A stretch of DNA of 5,637 nucleotides from contig JAGWUW010000190.1 in NCBI GenBank assembly GCA_028868235.1, positions 1 to 5,637 of the forward strand. Direction: 5' to 3'. Every line of letters starts with the position of its first letter. Position 1 is the first letter of the stretch. The notes under the pieces were generated by a model. The model did not search any database. It was not told the origin of the DNA and was given only the letters and a program-made list of their open reading frames with translations. This DNA comes from Betaproteobacteria bacterium. GTDB lineage: Bacteria > Pseudomonadota > Gammaproteobacteria > Burkholderiales > Rhodocyclaceae. This document shows, piece by piece, positions 1-5,637 of this stretch. The position numbers were made by a program, and so were the translations under genes.

Positions 1-981
1 CGCTTCAAGGGCAAGATGCAGCCTGGCATCACCCTGCGTGACCTGGTCAACGCCATTCCGCTGTACGCCATCAAGGCTGGCCTGCTGACCGTCGAGAAGA
101 AGGGCAAGAAGAACATCTTCTCCGGCCGCATCCTCGAAATCGAAGGTCTGCCGGATCTGAAGGTCGAACAGGCTTTCGAACTCTCCGACGCCGCTGCCGA
201 GCGTTCTGCTGCTGCTTGCGCCATCGCCCTGAACAAGGCGCCGGTGGTCGAGTACATGCGTTCCAACATCACCCTGATGAAGTGGATGATTGCCGAAGGC
301 TACCAGGATGCCCGCACCCTGAAGCGCCGCATCGCCGCCATGGAAGAGTGGATCAAGAACGGCGAGCTACTCAAGGGCGACGCCAATGCCCAGTACGCTG
401 CCGTGATCGAGATCGACCTGGCCGAAGTCACTGAGCCTATCCTGGCCTGCCCGAACGACCCGGACGACGTCAAGCTGCTCTCTGAAGTCGCCGGCGACAA
501 GATCGACGAAGTCTTCATCGGTTCCTGCATGACCAACATCGGTCACTTCCGCGCGGCCGGCAAGGTGCTGGACGGCAAGAGCGACATCCCGGCCCGTCTG
601 TGGATCGCCCCGCCGACCAAGATGGACGCCCTGATCCTGACCGAGGAAGGCTACTACAGCGTTCTCGGCAAGGCTGGTGCTCGCATGGAAATGCCGGGCT
701 GCTCGCTGTGCATGGGTAACCAGGCCCAGATCCGCAAGGGTTCCACCGCGATTTCCACCTCCACTCGTAACTTCCCGAACCGTCTGGGTATCGACACCCG
801 CGTCTACCTTGGCTCCGCCGAACTGGCCGCGATGTGCGCCCTGGCCGGCCGCATCGTCACGGTGCCGGAGTACATGGAGCAAATCAAGCTGGTCAACGCC
901 AAGGCAGCTGATGTCTATCGCTACATGAACTTCGACCAGATCCCAGCTTTTGTCGAGGTCGCCGAAACGGTCGAAATGTAA
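1..981 (+). CDS. acnB: Aconitate hydratase B, C-terminal part (5' end outside window)
   Basis: This cytoplasmic TCA-cycle enzyme interconverts citrate and isocitrate through a [4Fe-4S] cluster; AcnB-type enzymes often also act as 2-methylisocitrate dehydratases. The frame is open from base 1 and ends in TAA, giving 326 codons. AcnB proteins are about 860 residues, so roughly the first 60% lies to the left. The cluster ligands are visible: Cys in [10 protein letters not shown] (codon 526-528) and the two Cys of GCSLCMGNQ (codons 700-702 and 709-711), matching the three cluster Cys of E. coli Acn[13 protein letters not shown] and the family's closing YRYMNF motif are also present. The sequence follows E. 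coli AcnB closely up to a divergent tail of about 15 residues. The codons favour C- and G-ending forms, as in a highly expressed gene. Two hairpins follow the stop. No frameshift or missing ligand is seen. Confidence 0.97.
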   Translation, partial: RFKGKMQPGITLRDLVNAIPLYAIKAGLLTVEKKGKKNIFSGRILEIEGLPDLKVEQAFELSDAAAERSAAACAIALNKAPVVEYMRSNITLMKWMIAEGYQDARTLKRRIAAMEEWIKNGELLKGDANAQYAAVIEIDLAEVTEPILACPNDPDDVKLLSEVAGDKIDEVFIGSCMTNIGHFRAAGKVLDGKSDIPARLWIAPPTKMDALILTEEGYYSVLGKAGARMEMPGCSLCMGNQAQIRKGSTAISTSTRNFPNRLGIDTRVYLGSAELAAMCALAGRIVTVPEYMEQIKLVNAKAADVYRYMNFDQIPAFVEVAETVEM

Positions 982-988
982 TTCGCAA

Positions 989-1015
989 CAAACGGTATTT
1001 TGTAAGTACCGTTTG
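989..1015 (+). other. Perfect inverted repeat (RNA hairpin) in the acnB 3' UTR
   Basis: Seven bases after the acnB stop, CAAACGGTA (989-997) is the exact reverse complement of TACCGTTTG (1007-1015), with a 9-base T-rich spacer. Further pairing inside the spacer (a T-G wobble and two T-A pairs) could shrink the loop to three bases. No U-tract follows, so this is not a typical intrinsic terminator by itself; the strong terminator begins five bases later. It may protect the 3' end of the mRNA or bind a protein. It was found by reading the sequence; no folding energy was calculated. Confidence 0.7.
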
Positions 1016-1020
1016 CTAAG

Positions 1021-1055
1021 AAAGCCTCCGTCGGGAAACCGACGGGGGCTTTTTG
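1021..1055 (+). terminator. Rho-independent terminator of acnB
   Basis: A 14-bp stem pairs AAAGCCTCCGTCGG (1021-1034) with CCGACGGGGGCTTT (1039-1052) around a GAAA tetraloop (1035-1038). The only non-Watson-Crick pair is T1027-G1046. The descending arm runs into a short T run (1050-1054). The GC-rich stem, GNRA-type loop and T-tract on the + strand fit an intrinsic terminator 40 bases after the acnB stop. It should insulate the FIST/kinase genes from acnB transcription. The A-rich foot of the ascending arm could support some termination on the other strand, but no gene approaches from that side. Confidence 0.92.
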
Positions 1056-1116
1056 TTCTATGGCCTATTCAAACGATCAACTCCAGATTGACGAGGTGTT
1101 TGGCGCGAACGATACT

Positions 1117-1145
1117 TTGAACACAAGTGGCTGGTTTTTTATTGC
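1117..1145 (+). promoter_or_regulatory. Weak candidate promoter for the FIST/kinase operon
   Basis: TTGAAC (1117-1122) and TATTGC (1140-1145) are separated by 17 bases, a poor-to-fair sigma-70 pair. A second AT-rich hexamer, TATATC (1155-1160), lacks a good -35 partner. The terminator upstream means the operon needs its own promoter somewhere in 1056-1200. A short inverted repeat, CTATCG (1145-1150) with CGATAG (1171-1176), overlaps the last base of the -10 candidate and continues downstream, where an operator could sit. Nothing else in this leader of about 150 bases was recognised. Confidence 0.3.
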
Positions 1146-1210
1146 TATCGATCTTATATCTGTCGATGGCCGATAGGACTAACTGAACTGCGAACGCGAG
1201 GAGAAGCAGT

Positions 1211-2365
1211 ATGGGGGCAGCAGGACACATTCGGGCTGGGCATTCCATTGCCAGTGAAGCCAAGGAGGCGGTCGCTGAATTCCATAATCAGGTGATGCAG
1301 GCAGATATGGCACTTGTGCTATTTTTCTGCTCCACCAGCTACGATCTCGATACCCTGGCTGAGGAAATGAACCGCTGCTTTCCCGGTGTCACCGTGGTCG
1401 GCTGCACCACGGCCGGCGAGATCGGGCCGGCCGGTTATCAGGATCGAAGCCTGTCCGGAATGAGCTTCTCGGCATCAGCGTTTGTGGCAGAGGTGGGTTA
1501 TGTCGACGATCTCCAGTCATTCGAAATTGCCTCCGGCCGGGACTTTGCGGAGCAACTCTTCCGACGCCTGGAGTTGCGGACGCATGAAGCAAAGTTCAGG
1601 AACAGCTTCGGCTTTCTGTTGATCGATGGCTTGTCGTTGCGCGAAGAGCAGGTCACCCACGCTTTGCAGGATGGCCTGGGTGCGGTTCCGATGATCGGCG
1701 GTTCAGCAGGAGACGATCTCAAGTTTGACCGTACCTGGATCTTCCATGATGGTGGTTTTCATACCGATAGTGCGGCCTTGGTACTGATGTCCACGCGACT
1801 TCCTTTTCATATCATCCGGACTCAGCACTTCGTTGCCGATAGCGAGCGCCTGGTGGTTACAGAAGTCGATGCGGCAAAGCGGGTCGTCCACGAAATCAAC
1901 GGCCTGCCGGCAGTAGAGGAGTACGCACGCCTGGTGGGCGTAGCCCCTGAACAATTGACACCTAGTCATTTTGCGACATGGCCGGTGGTGGTCATGATCG
2001 ATGGCACCGATTTTGTTCGGTCGATTCAGCATGCCAATCCAGACGGCAGCCTCACCTTCTATTGCGCCATCGATGAGGGGGTTGTGTTGCGTGTGGCACA
2101 TGGGGAAAGGCTGCTCGAGAAACTGGAGGCTACGTTTACCGATCTGGAACGAGAATTGGGGAGTCTTGAGGGGATGCTGGTCTGCGATTGCATCCTACGC
2201 AACCTCGAAATTGCGCGTAACAACCAGAAGGCAGCTGTCGGCGACGTCTTCCGTCGTCACAACGCCGTTGGTTTCAGTACCTACGGCGAGCAGTTCGGCG
2301 GCGTACATATCAACCAGACTCTGACCGGTATTGCCATCGGTAGTGGAACAACAGGGCATGGCTGA
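1211..2365 (+). CDS. nosP: FIST-domain sensor protein, NosP-like
   Basis: A soluble 384-residue protein with no signal peptide or membrane segment. It has the FIST N-terminal domain (about residues 30-210) and FIST C-terminal domain (about 225-378). Seen motifs are LVLFFCSTSYDL (36-47), VVGCTTAGEIGPAGY (62-76), GGSAGDDLKFD (163-173), VCDCILRN (324-331) and the terminal GVHINQTLTGIAIG (364-377). FIST domains were predicted to be small-ligand sensors. The NosP branch, studied in Pseudomonas, Vibrio, Legionella and Shewanella, binds heme and nitric oxide and controls a co-encoded histidine kinase. The order here, with a kinase gene overlapping the stop by 8 bp, fits that pattern. Start: ATG at 1211 has AGGAG (1199-1203) seven bases upstream. 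His residues that could ligate heme include H179, H184, H200 and H206; which one does so is unknown. NosP is inferred from motif pattern and context; a FIST protein with another ligand remains possible. Confidence 0.8.
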   Translation: MGAAGHIRAGHSIASEAKEAVAEFHNQVMQADMALVLFFCSTSYDLDTLAEEMNRCFPGVTVVGCTTAGEIGPAGYQDRSLSGMSFSASAFVAEVGYVDDLQSFEIASGRDFAEQLFRRLELRTHEAKFRNSFGFLLIDGLSLREEQVTHALQDGLGAVPMIGGSAGDDLKFDRTWIFHDGGFHTDSAALVLMSTRLPFHIIRTQHFVADSERLVVTEVDAAKRVVHEINGLPAVEEYARLVGVAPEQLTPSHFATWPVVVMIDGTDFVRSIQHANPDGSLTFYCAIDEGVVLRVAHGERLLEKLEATFTDLERELGSLEGMLVCDCILRNLEIARNNQKAAVGDVFRRHNAVGFSTYGEQFGGVHINQTLTGIAIGSGTTGHG

Positions 2366-3440
2366 GATCACGGCTTCCGCTGACGAAGCGGCACTGCGCG
2401 CAGAAATTGTCCGCCTTAACAAGATCGTCAAATCGTTGATAAATCGTGCCGAGCGAGAGGCGGGCACCAAACAGAGCAACTTCGGTCTCTTTCAGGATGC
2501 CGTGATGCTGGAAAAACAGGTACAGCGACGCACGGCAGAGCTGGAGGCTGCCCTGCATGAGAATGAACGCATTAATCGAGACCTGACCCTCGAGCGGGAA
2601 GAACAACGAATTCTCATCAAGAAACTGGAGGAGGCGCATAACCAGCTCCTGCAATCCGAGAAGTTGGCTTCAATCGGCCAGTTGGCTGCGGGGGTTGCGC
2701 ATGAGGTGAATAATCCGATCGGCTTCGTCAACTCCAATCTTGGTACGCTAAAAAAATACGTCACTAACGTACTGGGGCTGGTGGATCGCTACGAAGCTCT
2801 GGAAGACGAAATACCATTAGTATCACGTGATCGTATCGAGGCGTTCAAAGCGGAGATCGATCTGCCGTTCGTGCGCGACGACATGGTTGCCCTGATCAGC
2901 GAATCGATCGAGGGAACTTCGCGGGTACGTCGTATCGTGCAGGATTTACGTGATTTCTCCCGCCCGGGAGATTCGGAATGGCAGATTGTCGATCTACATG
3001 CCGGCTTGGAAAGTACGCTCAATGTCGTGTGGAACGAAATCAAGTACAAGGCTGAGGTTGCGCGCGATTATGGAGAATTGCCGGCAGTCGAATGCCTGCC
3101 TTCGCAGTTGAACCAGGTCTTTCTGAATCTGCTGGTTAACGCTGCCCAGGCGATTCCCGAGCGCGGCACTATCACGCTGCGTACGCGCAGCGAAGGTGAG
3201 CAGGTCGTCATTAGTGTGCAGGACACCGGTTGCGGCATGCCGCCGGAAGTCCGCGACCGGATCTTCGACCCCTTCTTCACCACCAAGCCGGTCGGCCAGG
3301 GGACCGGCCTGGGGCTATCGGTAACGTATGGCATAGTTGAAAAACATAGTGGCCGTATCGAGGTGGCCAGTGAGCCCGGCCTCGGGACCACATTCGCTGT
3401 TCGTTTGCCCGTTCGGCGTACGCAGGTACCGGTTGCCTGA
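2358..3440 (+). CDS. Soluble histidine kinase co-encoded with the FIST protein
   Basis: A 360-residue cytoplasmic sensor kinase. Residues 1-100 are charged and heptad-like, predicted coiled coil (for example EKQVQRRTAELEAAL). The HisKA/DHp domain has the H-box GQLAAGVAHEVNNPIGF with phospho-acceptor His115 (codon 2700-2702), then a long helical stretch ending RIVQDLRDFSR. The HATPase_c domain has an N-box (NQVFLNLLVNAAQA, key Asn261), G1 box (DTGCGMP, from Asp289), F-box (FDPFFTTK) and G2 box (GQGTGLGLS), so catalysis looks intact. There is no membrane segment, PAS, GAF or receiver domain, so the input presumably comes from the FIST protein. ATG 2358 overlaps the FIST stop by 8 bp; GGAA (2345-2348) is a weak ribosome site, suggesting translational coupling. 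A TTG at 2331 could add nine residues but lies inside conserved FIST sequence. It plays the role of NahK beside NosP but has a simpler layout than hybrid kinases of that group. No response regulator is nearby. Confidence 0.93.
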   Translation: MAEITASADEAALRAEIVRLNKIVKSLINRAEREAGTKQSNFGLFQDAVMLEKQVQRRTAELEAALHENERINRDLTLEREEQRILIKKLEEAHNQLLQSEKLASIGQLAAGVAHEVNNPIGFVNSNLGTLKKYVTNVLGLVDRYEALEDEIPLVSRDRIEAFKAEIDLPFVRDDMVALISESIEGTSRVRRIVQDLRDFSRPGDSEWQIVDLHAGLESTLNVVWNEIKYKAEVARDYGELPAVECLPSQLNQVFLNLLVNAAQAIPERGTITLRTRSEGEQVVISVQDTGCGMPPEVRDRIFDPFFTTKPVGQGTGLGLSVTYGIVEKHSGRIEVASEPGLGTTFAVRLPVRRTQVPVA

Positions 3441-3472
3441 ACGCGGGAGCGGTATTCGGCAGGAAAGTCAGG

Positions 3473-3925
3473 TCAGGTATTCGGAATTCTGGCCAGGAAG
3501 CGGTCGAGCTGATTGGCAAAAGCCTGCCGGTCGGCTTGGCTGAAGGCCGCAGGGCCACCCGTCTCGACCCCGGCACTGCGCAGTTCCTCCATGAAATTGC
3601 GCATTGTCAGACGTTCACGGATGGTAGCCGAGGTGTACAACTCGCCACGCGGGTTGATTGCATGGGCGCCATGTTCGATGACCAGTGAGGCGAGGGGAAT
3701 GTCGGCTGTGACGACAAGATCGCCAGCCGCCACTTGCTCGACGATGTGAGCGTCGGCGACATCGAAACCATGGGGCACCTGGATGGCGCGGATGAATCTC
3801 GACGGCGGGGTGCGCAGCATCTGATTGGCCACCAGAGTGGTCAGGATCTGCCGACGCTCGGCAGCGCGGTAGATGATTTCCTTGATAACGCCAGGGCAGG
3901 CGTCGGCATCAACCCAAATTTGCAT
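3473..3925 (-). CDS. yaiI: YaiI/YqxD family protein (UPF0178)
   Basis: A 150-residue cytoplasmic protein of the UPF0178 (DUF188) family, full length against about 150 residues in E. coli YaiI. Seen motifs: the N-terminal VDADACP (residues 5-11), GFDVADAHI (53-61), VVTADIPLA (71-79), NPRGELYT (91-98) and the C-terminal [14 protein letters not shown] (123-136). The conserved acidic residues and the TADIPLA strand fit a PIN-like nuclease fold, but the family's biochemical role is not established. ATG at 3925 begins one base after the TAG of the upstream metallo-hydrolase gene. No good Shine-Dalgarno is visible, so translation probably depends on the upstream gene. The stop lies 32 bases from the end of the convergent kinase gene, with no clear terminator between. 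Confidence 0.95.
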   Translation of the reverse strand: MQIWVDADACPGVIKEIIYRAAERRQILTTLVANQMLRTPPSRFIRAIQVPHGFDVADAHIVEQVAAGDLVVTADIPLASLVIEHGAHAINPRGELYTSATIRERLTMRNFMEELRSAGVETGGPAAFSQADRQAFANQLDRFLARIPNT

Positions 3926-3926
3926 G

Positions 3927-4907
3927 CTAATTTGCCAGTGGGGAAAATTCGGCCGGAACCCAGGCGTAACCCTTGGACTCCTTGCGAACGTGACCGATGC
4001 CGGGGAAGGGTAGGTGCATGCCAGCCACCATCAGTTTTTCCTTGGCTGCCAGATGGAAGATGCGCTTGCGGGTGGCGACGGCTTCCTTCGGATCATTGTC
4101 GAATTCGATTGCAACTTCGGGACGGGCGAACTGCACGGCGTGGTTATGCACCAGGTCGCCGAGAATCATCAGGCGCTGATCGCCACTTTGGAACAAGTAA
4201 CTGGCGTGACCCGGCGTGTGGCCGTGGGTGTCTACGCTGGAAATGCCGGCAAGTAGTTCGCGGTTACCGTCGAAAGTCTTCCATTTGCCAGCAGCGAGAT
4301 AGGGAGCCGCAGCATCACGCGACATCTTGAATAGGGGTTGCAAATCCTTCGGTGCCCGGGCTGCGGTCGCCTCACTTAGCCAGAAATCATTGTCTGTTTT
4401 GGCCGACCAAACTTCAGCGTTGGCGAAGACGCGCTGGCCATCTGGTGTAATCAGGCCATTGACATGGTCGCCGTGCAGGTGGGTGATGAGCACGGTGTCA
4501 ACCTGCTCAGGTGTATAGCCGGCAGCCTTGAGGTTGTCGACGATATTGCCGAGGCCGGGCCCGAACAGCTTCGCAGCACCCGCATCGACCAAGATCAGTC
4601 GGCTGCCGGTATTGATCAAATAGGCATTAACCGCCGTCTGCACCTTGGGGCCTTTCAGGAACTCACGGGCAAGCAGGTGCTGGATGTCGCGTTTGTTGAT
4701 GTTTTTCAGCAACTTTTCATCGAGATCGATTGCGCCGTCGTAGAGGGCTGTAACCTCAAATTGACCCACCATCAAACGGTAGTAGCCGGGAACCTGGGTA
4801 TTTTGCCGTGGCGCTTCAGCGCTGGCCAAACCAGAAATGAGTACGAGGGCAGCCGAAATGAACAGGTGGCGCAAGAAACTATATGTCGAGGTTGGGGTGA
4901 GGGTCAT
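3927..4907 (-). CDS. Exported MBL-fold metallo-hydrolase, methyl parathion hydrolase-like
   Basis: A 326-residue protein with a Sec signal peptide: Arg13-His14, a hydrophobic core, then ASA before Glu31 as the likely cleavage site, so periplasmic or secreted. The MBL metal ligands are complete: THLHGDH (His143, His145, Asp147, His148), GHTPGH (His230), GD (Asp251) and GMHLP (His298). [16 protein letters not shown] (40-55), [15 protein letters not shown] (106-120), DFWLS (174-178) and HLPFPGIGH (298-306) resemble methyl parathion hydrolase, a di-metal enzyme of about 330 residues. Phe115, Trp176 and Phe193 appear to correspond to its leaving-group-pocket aromatics (alignment from memory). Homologues outside pesticide degraders probably have other substrates such as lactones or aryl esters, so the substrate is unassigned. 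ATG 4907 has GGAG (4914-4917) six bases upstream. The gene leads a two-gene unit with yaiI and diverges from the beta-helix gene. Confidence 0.92.
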   Translation of the reverse strand: MTLTPTSTYSFLRHLFISAALVLISGLASAEAPRQNTQVPGYYRLMVGQFEVTALYDGAIDLDEKLLKNINKRDIQHLLAREFLKGPKVQTAVNAYLINTGSRLILVDAGAAKLFGPGLGNIVDNLKAAGYTPEQVDTVLITHLHGDHVNGLITPDGQRVFANAEVWSAKTDNDFWLSEATAARAPKDLQPLFKMSRDAAAPYLAAGKWKTFDGNRELLAGISSVDTHGHTPGHASYLFQSGDQRLMILGDLVHNHAVQFARPEVAIEFDNDPKEAVATRKRIFHLAAKEKLMVAGMHLPFPGIGHVRKESKGYAWVPAEFSPLAN

Positions 4908-4992
4908 TCAACTCTCCTTATCGGTGGCAGATGGACTGCAGAATAGCGTTGCGTTTGATGCCAGAAAGCGAATATTGCCATGACGCGGATGG

Positions 4993-5021
4993 TTGACAAA
5001 TGCATCGTGGCGCCGTTTCAT
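4993..5021 (+). promoter_or_regulatory. Sigma-70-like promoter for the beta-helix gene
   Basis: A consensus -35 box, TTGACA (4993-4998), is followed after 17 bases by TTTCAT (5016-5021), which matches four of six positions of the -10 consensus. Transcription would start near 5028, leaving a leader of about 37 bases that contains the ribosome site GGAGG (5052-5056). The spacer holds the palindromes ATGCAT (5000-5005) and GGCGCC (5009-5014). No comparably good promoter was found on the - strand for the metallo-hydrolase gene; its best -10 candidate (TATTCT on the - strand, near 4942-4947) lacks a convincing -35. Confidence 0.55.
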
Positions 5022-5064
5022 GCAAAATTCCGGATTTGATTGTCCTCTTACGGAGGTGCCTGCC

Positions 5065-5637
5065 ATGCGCCGATCAATTTCATGCTATCTGCCATTGGTT
5101 GGCATGGCGCTATGGCTGATATCCGGCTCTGGCGTTTGGGCACAGTCGGGGGACAGGTTGCCCGCTTCGCCCGATTATCTCGGCGAAATCCGCCGGGGAG
5201 CTGACGGGCGCCTAGTTTCTCGCCCCGAGGCGCCTGTCATGGTCGAGGCTAGCCTGCCGGCTACAATGATTGTTGGCCCCGGGGAGAAAATTACCTCAGT
5301 GACCGAAGCGGCAAAACTGGCACGAGATGGCGAAGTGATTGAAATTCGTCCGGGTGTGTACCGCGGCCAGACGGCAGTATGGACCCAAGACAAGCTCGTC
5401 ATTCGGGGCGAAGGGGGGCGTCCAGTCATGCTGGCAGACGGAAAGAGTGCCGAGGGCAAGGCGATCTGGGTAATCCGTGGCGGCAAGGTGCAGGTCGAGA
5501 ATATTGAATTTCGCGGGGCACGGGTCCCAACCGGCAACGGTGCCGGTATTCGGTTCGAAAATGGGCAGTTGGTCGTTCGTACCTGTGCATTTTTCGATAA
5601 CGAAATGGGGATACTGACGGCAAACCGTGCCGAAATG
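5065..5637 (+). CDS. Exported right-handed parallel beta-helix protein, N-terminal part (3' end outside window)
   Basis: The frame is open from ATG 5065 to the last base, 191 codons without a stop. GGAGG (5052-5056) lies eight bases before the ATG. The N-terminus is a signal peptide: Arg2-Arg3, a hydrophobic core (about 9-21), then VWA before Gln27 as the likely cleavage site. After a variable linker, VGPGEKITSVTEAAKLA (70-86) and EVIEIRPGVYRGQ (90-102) open a pectate-lyase-like beta-helix. Successive short beta-strands with turns follow: KLVIRGEGG (110-118), IWVIRGG (134-140), VENIEFRGA (144-152), AGIRFENGQLVVRTCAF (160-176) and NEMGILTAN (179-187). Proteins of this fold bind or cleave polysaccharides or serve as surface scaffolds. 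No catalytic residue can be assigned from this half, so function is unknown. It is divergent from the metallo-hydrolase, and its own promoter candidate lies at 4993-5021. Confidence 0.85.
   Translation, partial: MRRSISCYLPLVGMALWLISGSGVWAQSGDRLPASPDYLGEIRRGADGRLVSRPEAPVMVEASLPATMIVGPGEKITSVTEAAKLARDGEVIEIRPGVYRGQTAVWTQDKLVIRGEGGRPVMLADGKSAEGKAIWVIRGGKVQVENIEFRGARVPTGNGAGIRFENGQLVVRTCAFFDNEMGILTANRAEM

Noticed and set aside
367..882. 171-codon open frame on the - strand inside acnB
   Set aside because: Antisense to highly conserved acnB codons; the His/Arg/Val-rich product has no recognisable motif or ribosome site.
1069..1263. 64-codon - strand frame across the FIST leader
   Set aside because: It overlaps the start of the FIST gene, has no ribosome site or motif, and its hydrophobic stretch is explained by the reverse of AT-rich leader sequence.
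1703..2101. 132-codon open frame on the - strand inside the FIST gene
   Set aside because: Antisense to conserved FIST sequence; no ribosome site or family motif.
2331..2357. Upstream TTG start for the histidine kinase, adding nine residues
   Set aside because: The ATG at 2358 gives a classic short overlap with the FIST stop; the TTG lies within the conserved FIST C-terminus and has no clear ribosome site.
3734..4330. 198-codon open frame on the + strand
   Set aside because: It lies antisense to the clear yaiI and metallo-hydrolase genes, has a Pro/Arg/Gly-rich low-complexity product and no family motif. It is a shadow of GC-rich coding sequence.
4464..4946. 160-codon open frame on the + strand over the metallo-hydrolase gene and its upstream region
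   Set aside because: Antisense to the conserved metal-site codons; no plausible start signal or family match.
5175..5537. 120-codon open frame on the - strand at the right edge
   Set aside because: It opposes the better-supported beta-helix frame at 5065-5637, which has a ribosome site and signal peptide; the Ser/Pro/Arg-rich product is typical of an antisense shadow.

Overview
The window looks like chromosomal DNA from a betaproteobacterium, perhaps of the Dechloromonas/Azonexus (Rhodocyclales) type. This rests on moderately high GC, a proteobacterial AcnB, a YaiI/UPF0178 protein, a NosP-like FIST protein paired with a histidine kinase, and a secreted methyl-parathion-hydrolase-like metallo-beta-lactamase-fold protein. 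The genus is a guess from gene content and style; no marker in the window settles it. I see no mobile element, CRISPR array, tRNA or rRNA.

Layout. (1) Positions 1-981, + strand: the last 326 codons of aconitase B (acnB), followed by a 9-bp perfect inverted repeat and then a strong intrinsic terminator. (2) Positions 1055-1210: a leader with a weak candidate promoter and a small inverted repeat. (3) Positions 1211-3440, + strand: two genes overlapping by 8 bp, a FIST-domain protein of the NosP type and a soluble histidine kinase with no recognisable sensor domain of its own. (4) Positions 3473-4907, - strand: an exported metallo-hydrolase of the methyl parathion hydrolase type and yaiI one base downstream of it; this pair converges on the kinase gene. 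(5) Positions 4908-5064: a divergent intergenic region with a good sigma-70-like promoter pointing right. (6) Positions 5065-5637, + strand: the first 191 codons of an exported protein resembling right-handed parallel beta-helix proteins, open at the right edge.

How the genes work together. The FIST gene and the kinase gene almost certainly form one signalling unit: the FIST protein would sense a ligand (nitric oxide through heme if it is a true NosP) and control the kinase in trans. No response regulator is in the window, so the output is unknown. acnB is a separate TCA-cycle transcription unit. The metallo-hydrolase and the beta-helix protein are both exported and divergently transcribed. 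A functional link between them is possible, but the sequence shows only adjacency. The most interesting features are the split sensor/kinase pair and the tandem hairpins after acnB.
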